A model generated the notes under the pieces. The model did not search any database and was not told where the DNA came from. It saw nothing but the letters and a program-made list of their open reading frames with translations. Below, piece by piece: positions 24,726-34,027 of a stretch of 64,000 nucleotides of DNA. The translations under genes were made by a program, and so were the position numbers. This DNA is from Planktothrix sp. FACHB-1365 (lineage in GTDB: Bacteria; Cyanobacteriota; Cyanobacteriia; Cyanobacteriales; Microcoleaceae), in NCBI RefSeq assembly GCF_014697575.1, contig NZ_JACJSC010000003.1, positions 124,001 through 188,000 of the forward strand, read 5' to 3'. The first letter of the stretch is position 1. The number at the start of each line of letters is the position of its first letter.

Positions 24726-26120
24726 CTACTTTCCCGGCTCTAACAATTCTATAACTCGATTCAGTTGTACCGAATGAGATGCTTTAAATAAAATGCGATC
24801 GCCTGGTTGGATAAACTCTTTTAACCGTTGTGCCATTTGTGGGTGAGCATCCGACGCCTGCAAATCCACAATTTCCACCAATGGTAAACCTCCGGCTCCG
24901 GTTGCTAAAGCATTGGCTTCTTCAAATTCGGCTAAAATAAATAATCCATCTAAATTGAGTTCCCGTACCTTGCGCCCCACCTGTTCATGGAATTCTAGCG
25001 ATCGCTCTCCTAACTCTTTCATTGTTCCCAATACCGCAATCTGACGTTTTCCCGGTGTTTGGGCTAATAACTGCAATGCTGCTAACATCGATTCCAAGCC
25101 AGCATTATAGGTTTCATCTAAAATTACAATATCCTCAGCCCACTCATAGCGTTTTGCCCGTCCATCGGGTAACTGAACCGCGATCCCTTGCAGAAACGGT
25201 GCATACAAGGTTTCTGGGGACATATCCCAACCATAAATTCCCCTCAATACGGCTAATGCTGCTAAAAAATTAGAAGCGTTATGAATACCCGGTAAAGGTA
25301 AAGGCAAATTCACCCCCTCAACTCGTAGGGTTTGGGAGTCGATTAATTCGCCTCGCAGATCTCCCCCTTCCAACCCATAGGTGATTGTGGTTCCAGACCA
25401 AACCGTTGCTGCGGTATTCATTAAACGCGGTTGATCCTGATTTAAAATCGCCACACTGGTTTTAGGCATTTCTGCTAATAGTTCACATTTCGCCTCAGCA
25501 ATGGCTTGTTCTGACCCTAACAGTCCAATATGAGCAGTTCCTACATTGGTAATCAATCCAATGGTCGGTTGTGCAATCTGGGTTAATTCAGCAATTTGTC
25601 CTTTTCCTCTCATGGCCATTTCAATCACCGCAAACTCATGATCAGCCGTGAGTTGTAATAAGGTTTTAGGAACACCAATTTCATTATTGTAGTTGGCTTG
25701 AGTTTTTAAGACTTTGCCTTGAGTTCCTAATACCGATGCAATTAACTCTTTGGTTGTGGTTTTTCCCACCGAACCTGTCACCCCGATTATCGGAATTTGG
25801 AATTGATCCCGCCACCATCGGCCAATCTCTTGATACGCTTTTAAGGAATTGGTAACAGCTAAAAGCGGTAAATTTGGGTGAGTTTCGGCAAAATCCGGTG
25901 TGACAATTGCAGCGATCGCACCTTGGTTAAGGGCCTGTTCTACAAAATGATGGCCATTAAATTGTTCCCCTTGTAATGCTAAAAATACTTCTCCGGGTTG
26001 AAGACGGCGGGTATCAGTTGTGATCCCAATCACGGGGGTGGAATCAGGGAAATCACAGTTCAAGGGTGCATTAATCGCTACAATTTTAGCAAGCTGGCCG
26101 ATAGTGATGAGATTAGACAT
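24726..26120 (-). CDS. murF: UDP-N-acetylmuramoyl-tripeptide--D-alanyl-D-alanine ligase
   Basis: A 464-residue Mur ligase that adds D-Ala-D-Ala to UDP-MurNAc-tripeptide, the last cytoplasmic step of the peptidoglycan precursor. Visible are the MurF-type N-terminal domain (ITTDTRRLQPGEVFLALQGEQFNGHHFVEQAL), the ATP-binding GVTGSVGKTTTKELI, the NNEIGVPKTLLQL segment with MAMRGKGQI typical of MurF, HNASNFLAALAVL, and the C-terminal domain LDETYNAGLESMLAAL. Length and motifs are normal. It stands alone; a TnpB element begins just upstream. Confidence 0.94.
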   Translation of the reverse strand: MSNLITIGQLAKIVAINAPLNCDFPDSTPVIGITTDTRRLQPGEVFLALQGEQFNGHHFVEQALNQGAIAAIVTPDFAETHPNLPLLAVTNSLKAYQEIGRWWRDQFQIPIIGVTGSVGKTTTKELIASVLGTQGKVLKTQANYNNEIGVPKTLLQLTADHEFAVIEMAMRGKGQIAELTQIAQPTIGLITNVGTAHIGLLGSEQAIAEAKCELLAEMPKTSVAILNQDQPRLMNTAATVWSGTTITYGLEGGDLRGELIDSQTLRVEGVNLPLPLPGIHNASNFLAALAVLRGIYGWDMSPETLYAPFLQGIAVQLPDGRAKRYEWAEDIVILDETYNAGLESMLAALQLLAQTPGKRQIAVLGTMKELGERSLEFHEQVGRKVRELNLDGLFILAEFEEANALATGAGGLPLVEIVDLQASDAHPQMAQRLKEFIQPGDRILFKASHSVQLNRVIELLEPGK

Positions 26121-26934
26121 TCTCTGACTCTATAAATAAAATTGATCATTATTGATTACCCAAAAAAAGAGTTTAAAGCCCCGTCCTGACTTGAGCAGGC
26201 TCCGGTTAGGGCTTACCCTGGCTAATCTCTCCCATGAGGTGTACAGGCAGCGATGAAACCCTCTCTCGCCTGAACGGCAAACCCATCATCTGAAGTGGAC
26301 TCTTAGAATCCACTATCTCCGTACTAATTGTGCAGAGAGTGTCAGCCTGTTATGGTATTATAAAACATCACTGATTTTATAGCCATTTTCACCGAAATGG
26401 ATTATGATTTCAGCCTTAAATTGGACAGAATACCGGACTAATACAAAAGTCTATTTTTAATCGAAACAACTCCATGCAGTGGTTTCTTTTCTAAGAGACT
26501 TTTCAACAAAATGTTAATATTAGTTTTGAATGGGCTATCAGGATTGCCTGTTATCGAAGCCAGATTTTTCCAGGGTGCATAATCTTCAAGTCCTTCTAAA
26601 ACTGAAAGCCCTGAAAAACTGAATCAGTTTGATTTTAAAATCAACTTGCTTCTGTTTCGTGAGCAGGATTGAAGGCGAAAAAGTGGCAAAGTCGAATCTT
26701 ATTAATGAAGTCACATCGTTTCTGTAGGCTTTTCAGTGGAATTACGGGTTGCAAAGGTTACCTCGGTGAATTTTATAAGAATAGGATGGGAGGAGTGAAA
26801 ACGAGCGTGTCTATGCCTTACGGCAGGCTACGCCAACAGACAACAGATGAAAAACGACTCAGGGGAATTTATTCCCCGCGAATATTTTCCTGATTTATGT
26901 TAACATAAAAGAAGGTCGAAACAAGGAGAATTCC
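26121..26934. other. 814-bp non-coding region, left part of the TnpB element
   Basis: No convincing gene is present; a 74-residue plus-strand frame at 26669-26893 has no family pattern. A hairpin AAGCCC...GGGCTT at 26175-26214 may be the left tip of the IS605-type element. No trace of a Y1 transposase (TnpA) could be read in any frame. The last 60 bp hold an AT-rich promoter-like stretch and an AGGAG for tnpB. A GTGTCTATGCCTTACGGCAG hairpin repeat lies at about 26810. Confidence 0.5.
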
Positions 26935-28119
26935 ATGATAGTTTTAGAATACAAAGTTAAAGGCAAGCTTGAGCAATTCAAAGCGATTGATCAAGCCATT
27001 CGTACAACTCAATTCATTCGCAATAAAGCGATTAGATACTGGATGGATAATTCCAGAGAATTGAAAATCGACAAGTTTGCCTTAAACAAATATTCAACGG
27101 CTCTCAGAAAAGAATTCTCTTTTGTTAACGATCTAAATTCAATGGCAGTTCAATCCGCAGCAGAGCGGGGATGGATTGCCATTAGTCGTTTTTACGACAA
27201 TTGTAAGAAAAAGATTTCGGGCAAAAAAGGATATCCCAAATTTCAAAAAGACTGTCGTTCTGTTGAATATAAAACAACAGGATGGAAGTTACATCCAACT
27301 AAAAGACAAGTTACCTTTACCGACAAAAACGGGATTGGCAATCTTAAATTACTGGGGAAATGGGATCTCCATACCTACAATCTTAAAGACATCAAACGGG
27401 TGCGATTAATTCGTCGTGCCGATGGCTATTACTGCCAGTTTTGTCTGGGTATTACCGTTACCGATGTTCAACCGAAAACGGGAAATGAAATTGGACTTGA
27501 TGTTGGAATTGAGTCATTTTACACAGACTCTAACGGACACCAAGAACCCAATCCCCAGTTTTTGAGAAAGGCGGAAACGTCTATTAAAAAATCTCAGAGA
27601 CAAATCTATAAAAAGGTTAAGAGTTCATCAGGTAGACGCAAGGCTAGAAAAGTTTACAGCAAAAAACACTTAAAAGTAAGCAGGCAACGGAATGAACACG
27701 CTAAAAGACTAGCGAGTAACGTATGCAAGTCTAACGACTTAGTGGCCTATGAAGATTTAAGTGTTAGAAATTTGGTTAAAAACCACTGTTTAGCTAAATC
27801 AATTAGCGATGCCAGTTGGTATTTGTTCCGGCAATGGATAGAATATTTTGCAGCTAAGTTTGATAAATTAGCAATTCCAGTTGCACCTCATTACACTTCG
27901 CAAAAATGCTCTAATTGTGGGGTAATCGTTAAAAAATCTCTATCAACCCGCACCCATATTTGTAATTGTGGATGTGAGTTGCATAGAGACACAAATGCTG
28001 CAATTAATATTCTCAATCTGGCAAAACAAGCTAGGGATGGGCAATCCCGAAGTAACGCTACAGGAGTTGGAGTCTCTACTCTGGTTGGTAAAAGCCTGCT
28101 AGAGCAAATTCTGACGTAG
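26935..28119 (+). CDS. tnpB: TnpB RNA-guided nuclease of an IS605-type element
   Basis: A 394-residue TnpB (OrfB/IS605) with N-terminal HTH-type region (residues 1-60), a central beta-barrel, and a RuvC-like nuclease whose three acidic residues are intact: Asp189 in GLDVGIESF, Glu273 in VAYEDLSV and Asp352 in HRDTNAAINIL. A zinc ribbon with Cys325, Cys328, Cys345 and Cys347 is between the second and third acids. TnpB proteins bind an RNA copied from the element's right end and cleave matching DNA, favouring persistence of the element. AGGAG precedes the ATG by eight bases. The protein looks fully functional. Confidence 0.93.
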   Translation: MIVLEYKVKGKLEQFKAIDQAIRTTQFIRNKAIRYWMDNSRELKIDKFALNKYSTALRKEFSFVNDLNSMAVQSAAERGWIAISRFYDNCKKKISGKKGYPKFQKDCRSVEYKTTGWKLHPTKRQVTFTDKNGIGNLKLLGKWDLHTYNLKDIKRVRLIRRADGYYCQFCLGITVTDVQPKTGNEIGLDVGIESFYTDSNGHQEPNPQFLRKAETSIKKSQRQIYKKVKSSSGRRKARKVYSKKHLKVSRQRNEHAKRLASNVCKSNDLVAYEDLSVRNLVKNHCLAKSISDASWYLFRQWIEYFAAKFDKLAIPVAPHYTSQKCSNCGVIVKKSLSTRTHICNCGCELHRDTNAAINILNLAKQARDGQSRSNATGVGVSTLVGKSLLEQILT

Positions 28120-28157
28120 AATGTAGAATCCCCGTCTCTTCAGAGCGGGGAGTGTCA
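28020..28157 (+). ncRNA. Predicted omega-RNA (TnpB guide scaffold) ending at the right-end hairpin
   Basis: By analogy with characterised TnpB systems, the guide RNA scaffold overlaps the 3' end of tnpB and stops at the element's right end, with the guide copied from the flanking DNA. Here the scaffold would end with the 28130-28150 hairpin and AGTGTCAA, and the natural guide would start TATACTCAATACTAG at about 28158. The 5' limit is a guess; only the hairpin and its position are seen directly. Confidence 0.4.
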
Positions 28158-28306
28158 ATATACTCAATACTAGAACTTTCTCTCGTTCCTGTGCCACAAT
28201 TCTATTGTGTGTTTTTAACGTTAAAGTTTAGCGAATAAGCCACTGAAGAATATTAAGGGATTTCACCAGACAAGATAACTCAAATTGAGCAGATGGGTAA
28301 TCAAAA

Positions 28307-29599
28307 ATGAACAACAATTTAGTTAATTCTTTACATCGAGCTACGGCCTTAGAGGAACAGACCATTTATGATCACTTACTCAGTCGGGTGGAAATAGATG
28401 AGCCGTATCAACTGATAGAGCGACTGAATTTATTATTTATTGAAGGATCGGGGTATCCTGATGTAGAAATCTCCAGAGCCTTAAATAAATTAGTGATCTC
28501 TAAATTAGAAGCTCAAGATTTTAATCATATTCTGAATCGCTGTTGTTATATCTTAATTAATCGTTGGCATACGTCTCCTCAACGCAAAGCCGCGATTAAT
28601 AAATTAATTCAACTTTTTGATGACTCAATACCCAAAATTCGCAAAGTTTACTCCTACTCTAAAACAGTTCGTCAATTGGGGGATTTAGTCTATGAATTTA
28701 CCAAAAGTGAGCAATATTTAGCTTTAAAACGGTTTGTAGCTGTTATTAATCAGCCAACTGAATTAGATTATAAAGCTCAATCTTCTGAACCTTTAAGGAT
28801 TTTAATTCCTCGCTATCCCTATCTTTACAAACATTGTTTATTAAGTGAGGATAGTTCTTATGAACATCAACAGATGATTCAACAAATTCAAGCGCAAAAA
28901 CAACGCAAATTTGAACTCGATTTATCTCAATATGCCGCCCATCAAATTCGACTCGCAACCATCGCCCGTCGAACTTCTATAGAAGAAGCTAAAAAATTTG
29001 CTTCCCCCATTCCTAACCCCACCCTGTTAAATAATCGAGAATTGTTTGCAGCCCTTAAACAATTTGTTGGAAAAGTAGAAGGATCACAAAGCTATCGAGA
29101 TTTAGCTCAAAACTTTATGGCTCAAACTCAACCTAATCAATCTTTTCGCTCTTTTAAAGAGAGTTTATATGAATATATCACGCCCACATCAATTGATTCA
29201 TCCTACATCCGTAACCAATTTAACGACAAATTGTATAAATTATTACAAAATACTATTCCCCACAGTGATGATGAAAACTTTAGTGAGTTTCTCTTGCTGC
29301 GAACTTGTAACCAAATGTTAAATTTTCTAGTGGTTGAGAGTTCTCAGAAACCGAATCATTTTGTCTTTATTGATTTGATTGCTAATGTCGGGCCAACAAT
29401 GACCGTGGGGTTATTACTCAAAATTGTCTTAATCTGTCGAAAAGTCAAACCTTACCTGGAAAAACGGTTTGCTATTTTATTTAATCATTACGAGTCTTGT
29501 TCCCAAGATGGAGTGCTCTGGTTAGTCAAAGTCTTAGAAAACTTGAATGTTGCCTTAAGTGCCAACTTTGGAGGAGTTGATTTATCGTTCATCCAATAA
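28307..29599 (+). CDS. Conserved hypothetical protein, 430 aa
   Basis: A soluble, largely helical protein with no recognised domain. Features: LHRATALEEQTIYDHLLSRVEIDEP at the start, a long helix-rich middle with SYEHQQMIQQIQAQKQRKFELDLSQYAAHQIRLATIARR, a PIPNPTLLNNRELFAALKQFVGKVEGSQSYRDLAQ section, and a hydrophobic end HFVFIDLIANVGPTMTVGLLLKIVLICRK near residue 360 that may be a buried helix rather than a membrane segment. It is of the kind conserved across filamentous cyanobacteria. Not part of an obvious operon; it lies between the TnpB element and the RNA-binding-protein gene. Confidence 0.7.
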   Translation: MNNNLVNSLHRATALEEQTIYDHLLSRVEIDEPYQLIERLNLLFIEGSGYPDVEISRALNKLVISKLEAQDFNHILNRCCYILINRWHTSPQRKAAINKLIQLFDDSIPKIRKVYSYSKTVRQLGDLVYEFTKSEQYLALKRFVAVINQPTELDYKAQSSEPLRILIPRYPYLYKHCLLSEDSSYEHQQMIQQIQAQKQRKFELDLSQYAAHQIRLATIARRTSIEEAKKFASPIPNPTLLNNRELFAALKQFVGKVEGSQSYRDLAQNFMAQTQPNQSFRSFKESLYEYITPTSIDSSYIRNQFNDKLYKLLQNTIPHSDDENFSEFLLLRTCNQMLNFLVVESSQKPNHFVFIDLIANVGPTMTVGLLLKIVLICRKVKPYLEKRFAILFNHYESCSQDGVLWLVKVLENLNVALSANFGGVDLSFIQ

Positions 29600-29791
29600 G
29601 CTTTAAAAATCCTAATTGTATTGATCGCGACTCAACTCAATTGAGGATTCTATGTTAGAATATGGGTCGTTAATCAAATTCGGTTATGTACATTGTTTGA
29701 AGTTGCAGAAATCTCGGTTTGATGGGCTTCTGTAGGGACGGGTATGTTGCCGAAATTGAATTTTGTCCGAGTTTAAGGTTGGAGTCATTCC

Positions 29792-30097
29792 ATGTCGATT
29801 TATGTCGGTAACTTAGCCTATGAGGTTACCTCTGGAGACCTAGAGCAAGTTTTTCAAGAATACGGTAAAGTCAGACGAGCCACTGTTCCTCAAGATAGAG
29901 AAACTGGGAAATCTCGTGGTTTTGGCTTTGTAGAAATGGTGAATGAAGCAGACGAAAACACTGCAATTGAGGCTCTCGATGGAGCAGAATGGATGGGGCG
30001 TCATCTACGAGTCAACAAAGCAAGACCCCGTGAAGAGAATGAAGGCGGTGGCGGTAAGCGACAGTCACGGGGAGGCTATCGCAATAATTCTTATTAG
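29792..30097 (+). CDS. RRM-type RNA-binding protein with glycine-rich tail
   Basis: A 101-residue protein with one RRM: RNP2 IYVGNLAYEV at the N-terminus and RNP1 KSRGFGFVEM in the middle, followed by a short Gly/Arg tail (EGGGGKRQSRGGYRNNSY). Cyanobacterial Rbp proteins of this type bind single-stranded RNA and many are induced by cold; some help place photosystem mRNAs at the thylakoid. GGAG lies about nine bases before the ATG, and the roughly 190-bp upstream region could hold a regulated leader. Rbp paralogues are numerous, so no specific symbol is given. Confidence 0.94.
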   Translation: MSIYVGNLAYEVTSGDLEQVFQEYGKVRRATVPQDRETGKSRGFGFVEMVNEADENTAIEALDGAEWMGRHLRVNKARPREENEGGGGKRQSRGGYRNNSY

Positions 30098-30299
30098 AAC
30101 AGAAATTTAATTCCATCAATTACGGGTTTTGCCAATGGTAAGACCCGTTATTAATTTGGCAAAATAGAAAGAGTAATTGACAATAACAGTCGCGCCTGGG
30201 GTGTTAGGGCATAAACTGATGCTGAAACCGCGCGCAGAGAATTCTTTTCCTACCTATTCCCTGTTCCCTGTTCCCTGTTCCCTGCTATATAACCAAAAA

Positions 30300-31712
30300 A
30301 TGAATCTGGATGATGAACTGAATACAACGCTGCTGAGTTTTACTGACCTGCAAGCGGAACTAAATTTACGCCATGCTCAAGATGCTTTACGCGAGATTGT
30401 TGAGCATCTGGACTTAACCCCCACAGAGCGAGAGGGTTTAGAACCTGATATTGGGGGGTTGCAGAGGATGATGGATAAATTAGACCGTACCTCTGTACAA
30501 ATTGCCGTTTTTGGCATGGTGGGACGGGGGAAATCTTCGGTTTTGAACGCTTTATTAGGTCAAGAAGTGTTTATTACTGGCCCCATTCATGGCGTCACCC
30601 AAACCACCCATAAGCAGGAATGGCAATTGACTGAAAACTCTTTATCTCCTATTCCGGCGGTTTCCTATCGGATTTCTCAAATTGAACTGATTGATACCCC
30701 AGGAATTGATGAAGTTGATGGTGAAACCCGTGAACAAATTGCTCGTCAGGTAGCCCAACAAGCGGATTTATTATTATTTGTAATTGCGGGAGATATTACT
30801 CAAGTTGAATATGATGCCCTTTCTCAATTGCGGGAAGCGGGAAAACCAATATTATTAGTGTTTAATAAAATTGATCAATATCCAGAAGCTGACCGACAAG
30901 CAATTTATGAAAAAATTCGCGATGAACGGGTTAAAGAATTGTTATCTCCTCATGAAATTGTCATGGCGGCGGCTTCTCCTTTGGTGGCGAAAGCGATTCG
31001 TCGTCCTGATGGAAGTTTAAGTGCTCAATTAACGAGGGGAGAACCTCAAATTGAAGAATTAAAGCTAAAAATTTTAGAGATTTTGGATCGGGAAGGGAAA
31101 TCTTTAGTGGCTTTAAATACCATGTTATATGCGGGAGATGTGAATGAAAAATTAGTGCAGCGAAAAATGGAAATTCGAGAACAAAGTGCTAACCGAGTGA
31201 TTTGGAATGGAGTGATGACAAAATCCATTGCGATCGCCTTAAATCCCCTGATGATGATTGATTTATTAAGTGGGGCGATGATTGATGTGGTTCTGATTTT
31301 AACTTTATCTAAACTGTATGGAATTTCCATGACTCAACAAGGTGCAGTGGAATTATTACAAAAAATTGCCTTAAGTATGGGAGGAATTACAGCTAGTGAA
31401 TTAGTGGCGAATTTTGGCTTAAGTTCGTTAAAAAGTGTATTAGGATTAACTGCACCCGTAACCGGGGGATTATCCTTAGTTCCCTATTTATCAGTTGCTA
31501 TTCCCCAAGCTGCGATCGCTGGAGTCTCTTGTTATGCTATTGGACAGGTGACAAAAACTTATTTAGCTAATGGTGCATCCTGGGGAGAAGAAGGGCCGAA
31601 AGCCGTTGTTCAACATATTTTAGAAACCTTAGATGAAACTTCTATTTTGAATCGAATTAAAGAAGAATTATGGAACAAAATTAATGTTAAAAACAGAATA
31701 GGTGTGAACTGA
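30300..31712 (+). CDS. Era/dynamin-like GTPase with C-terminal DUF697-type membrane region
   Basis: The start is placed at ATG 30300 (NLDDELNTTLLSFTDLQAEL); the in-frame TTG at 30177 would add residues encoded partly by TTCCCTG repeats. The 470-residue protein has a G domain with G1 FGMVGRGKSSVLNALLG, G3 IDTPGIDE and G4 FNKIDQY, then a helical C-terminal region with hydrophobic segments (about 285-400), which is the DUF697 pattern of cyanobacterial and plastid membrane GTPases. It probably acts at a membrane. The partner and process are unknown. Confidence 0.88.
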   Translation: MNLDDELNTTLLSFTDLQAELNLRHAQDALREIVEHLDLTPTEREGLEPDIGGLQRMMDKLDRTSVQIAVFGMVGRGKSSVLNALLGQEVFITGPIHGVTQTTHKQEWQLTENSLSPIPAVSYRISQIELIDTPGIDEVDGETREQIARQVAQQADLLLFVIAGDITQVEYDALSQLREAGKPILLVFNKIDQYPEADRQAIYEKIRDERVKELLSPHEIVMAAASPLVAKAIRRPDGSLSAQLTRGEPQIEELKLKILEILDREGKSLVALNTMLYAGDVNEKLVQRKMEIREQSANRVIWNGVMTKSIAIALNPLMMIDLLSGAMIDVVLILTLSKLYGISMTQQGAVELLQKIALSMGGITASELVANFGLSSLKSVLGLTAPVTGGLSLVPYLSVAIPQAAIAGVSCYAIGQVTKTYLANGASWGEEGPKAVVQHILETLDETSILNRIKEELWNKINVKNRIGVN

Positions 31713-31760
31713 CCAGGTAACAAGAAAAGCTATAGATGTTATCCTAGATCAGGAGTTAGT

Positions 31761-32348
31761 CTAACTCAAATCAGGGAAATCCGTTTTCGGAGTCACGAGT
31801 TTAAATTCCGATTCTAGGGTCACAAAATAAAGCTCTACATCCAGATTAGGATAACGATGATGAATCATTGTATAAGCTTGGTTTAAATAATCGGTATGCA
31901 CTTGATATTCCCGTTCTGGATTTTGATGAAGATTAGGATCAATTAAACTAGAGTATGCTCCACAATCTTCATGATCTAAAATGATCACTTTTTCAATAGA
32001 ATGGAGTTTATAGGATAAATCTAATTGATCTAAAAAAACCGTTAATTCCGCTTCATGGGGAAAGCCAGACAGAGCTAAGGAAGCTCCCGCTAGGGCAGTC
32101 CAATCATATTGTTGAGGCAAAATATTAGCCAGAAATTGTTGTTCTGCCGTCATAAACCGAAAATCAATACAACTTAAGACTAAAGCTTTAGCGTGATGAT
32201 TTGCAGCTTGAGCAGGTTGAGTAAATTCTAACAGGGGAATAGAAATAATAGTTGTTAAAAGCGATCGCATAAACCCCCGACGACTCAACAGATGAGAGCA
32301 ATTCCCCTGACAGGAACATTTTTGAATCGTCTTAAAATCATTTTTCAT
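31761..32348 (-). CDS. Exported beta-carbonic-anhydrase-like protein
   Basis: A 195-residue protein. The N-terminus carries a twin-arginine signal (SRRGFMRSLLTTI, then a hydrophobic stretch and AQAANHHAKA), so it should be exported folded to the periplasm or lumen. The zinc-site residues of beta-carbonic anhydrases are present: Cys and the Asp-Arg dyad in LSCIDFRF, and His-x-x-Cys in LDHEDCGAY. Four cysteines and a histidine precede the signal helix (CSCQGNCSH), which is odd. It overlaps the SulP transporter gene by four bases (ATGA), implying translational coupling. Likely role: interconvert CO2 and bicarbonate next to an anion transporter. Activity is inferred from motifs only. Confidence 0.8.
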   Translation of the reverse strand: MKNDFKTIQKCSCQGNCSHLLSRRGFMRSLLTTIISIPLLEFTQPAQAANHHAKALVLSCIDFRFMTAEQQFLANILPQQYDWTALAGASLALSGFPHEAELTVFLDQLDLSYKLHSIEKVIILDHEDCGAYSSLIDPNLHQNPEREYQVHTDYLNQAYTMIHHRYPNLDVELYFVTLESEFKLVTPKTDFPDLS

Positions 32349-33997
32349 GTTTGAAATTCCAGCACTTTTTCTTTAACAGGTTGTTCAAGAGAGCGAATAG
32401 CCGCATCAGTCGTTTCAAAACAATTATTTTGACCAATTTTCTCCAAAAGACCACTCCGTTCTAAACGCTGCTGAACTTGAGGCTGTAGACCACTTAAAAT
32501 CAAACGACAACCTCGACGTTTTAAGTCTTGATAGATGTCTTCGAGAGCCACTAACGCGGTTGTATCAATATTAGGAACAAACCGCAGCCGTAAAATTAAA
32601 TACTTGACTTGAGGTTCTTCTCGTAAGAACGTTGCAAATCGTTCCGCAGCCCCAAAAAATAGAGGGCCATCCACCCGATAAACCGCAATTTCTTGAGTTA
32701 ATTCCAAAGAAATTCCAGGGGGAAAAGCTTCTGCTTCAGGAACTTTAGCCATTTCAAGCTCGCTCATCCGCTTAATAAATAAAATACTAGCCGCAATCAA
32801 ACCCACTTCCACAGCCAGAATTAAATCAAAGACAATTGTGATTAACAAAGTCAGGAGCATCACCCCAAAATCAGCGTAATCTGCTCTCAATAGTAAGCCA
32901 ATGGTTTCCCACTCAATCATCCTGATACTCGTCACCATCAAAATCCCCGCTAAGGCGGCTAGGGGAATTTGAGCCGCTAGAGGCGCGAATACCACCACAA
33001 TTAGAGCCAGGGTAACGCCATGAATTACACCCGAAAGACGAGTTTTACCCCCAGAGCGCACGTTAACCGCAGTCCGAGCGATGGCTCCCGTCGCTGGAAT
33101 TCCCCCAAAAAAGGGAACAACAATATTAGCTAATCCTTGACCAATCAGTTCTCGGTTGCTATTGTGTTTTTGGCTAACGGTCATACCATCAGCGACCACC
33201 GCCGACAGTAACGATTCAATACTCCCTAACGCGGCTAATGCTAAGGCGGGATTAATTAATTCTCGGAGTAAGCCCCAATCTTGCCAATGGGGAATACCAT
33301 GAGGAAGGGGGAGAGATGGGGGAATTTCGCCAATTGTGTGAATATTGAGATGAAAATAAGTTGTTAATCCGGTTGCTAAGACTAATCCCACTAAAGAACC
33401 GGGAATCAGACGGGTGATTTTGACCCAAAATAGTTTGGTGACAATCACAACACTGGCAATACTAACGGTTGCCCAATTGATATTTTCTAAATGGCTAAAA
33501 GTAGCCAATAGACCCGGAAAAAAGTGTTCACTCCGAGGTAAATCTAAGCCGAAAAAATTATTCAGTTGACTACAAAAAATAATCACCGCAATACCGTTAG
33601 TAAAGCCCGTGGTGACCGGATGGGGAATGAATTTAACGACTTGACCTAATTTAGTAACTCCCAAGGCGATTTGAATCACTCCGGCCATTACTCCGGCAAT
33701 CCAAACCTTCTCAATCCCATATTTGCTGACAATGCCAATCAGGATCACCGCCATTGCCCCTGTAGGCCCTGTAATTTGCACCTGTGACCCCCCACACAGG
33801 GCTGCCACAATTCCGGCGATAATGGCGGTATAAAGTCCTGCTTTAGGTTCAACTCCACTGGCGACTGCAAAGGCTAAAGCTAGAGGTAGAGCAACGATGG
33901 CGGCGGTAATTCCCCCGGTTAAATCACCTCGCCAAGAGCCAAAAATCCCACCTAACCCAACGGGTTGTTGTTCTGGTTTAATCACTGTTTCTGTCAT
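32345..33997 (-). CDS. SulP-family anion transporter with STAS domain
   Basis: A 550-residue SLC26/SulP protein: about 12-14 membrane helices (residues 25-430), including the signature ITAAIVALPLALAFAVASG in TM1, ITGPTGAM in TM3, the HNSNRELIGQGLANI motif and GGIPATGAIARTAVNVRSGGKT, then a STAS domain (about 440-545, VDGPLFFGAAERF, LILRLRFVPNIDTTALVALEDI). SulP carriers move sulfate or bicarbonate; cyanobacterial BicA is a sodium-bicarbonate member. This sequence is not a close BicA match by eye, but its coupled downstream carbonic anhydrase argues for inorganic carbon. An ArsR-type repressor gene is just upstream on the same strand. Confidence 0.9.
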   Translation of the reverse strand: MTETVIKPEQQPVGLGGIFGSWRGDLTGGITAAIVALPLALAFAVASGVEPKAGLYTAIIAGIVAALCGGSQVQITGPTGAMAVILIGIVSKYGIEKVWIAGVMAGVIQIALGVTKLGQVVKFIPHPVTTGFTNGIAVIIFCSQLNNFFGLDLPRSEHFFPGLLATFSHLENINWATVSIASVVIVTKLFWVKITRLIPGSLVGLVLATGLTTYFHLNIHTIGEIPPSLPLPHGIPHWQDWGLLRELINPALALAALGSIESLLSAVVADGMTVSQKHNSNRELIGQGLANIVVPFFGGIPATGAIARTAVNVRSGGKTRLSGVIHGVTLALIVVVFAPLAAQIPLAALAGILMVTSIRMIEWETIGLLLRADYADFGVMLLTLLITIVFDLILAVEVGLIAASILFIKRMSELEMAKVPEAEAFPPGISLELTQEIAVYRVDGPLFFGAAERFATFLREEPQVKYLILRLRFVPNIDTTALVALEDIYQDLKRRGCRLILSGLQPQVQQRLERSGLLEKIGQNNCFETTDAAIRSLEQPVKEKVLEFQT

Positions 33998-34027
33998 TTT
34001 AATGTTGTGATAGTTATCTGCGATCTT

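Larger units (their letters stand above)
26175..28157 (+). mobile_element. IS200/IS605-type element with tnpB only
   Basis: The tnpB gene is followed ten bases later by the right-end hairpin CCCCG-T-CTCT-TC-AGAG-CGGGG (28130-28150) and then AGTGTCAA, the usual right-end arrangement in this family. A hairpin at 26175-26214 is a candidate left end, but the boundary is uncertain and the 760 bp before tnpB is longer than normal. With no TnpA the element cannot move on its own; a TnpA elsewhere in the genome would be needed. TnpB and its guide RNA could still cut DNA at sites lacking the element. Confidence 0.65.

Noticed and set aside
26669-26893. 74-codon frame upstream of tnpB
   Set aside because: Shows no TnpA (Y1 transposase) motif such as H-x-H or the catalytic Tyr context, and includes a hairpin repeat.
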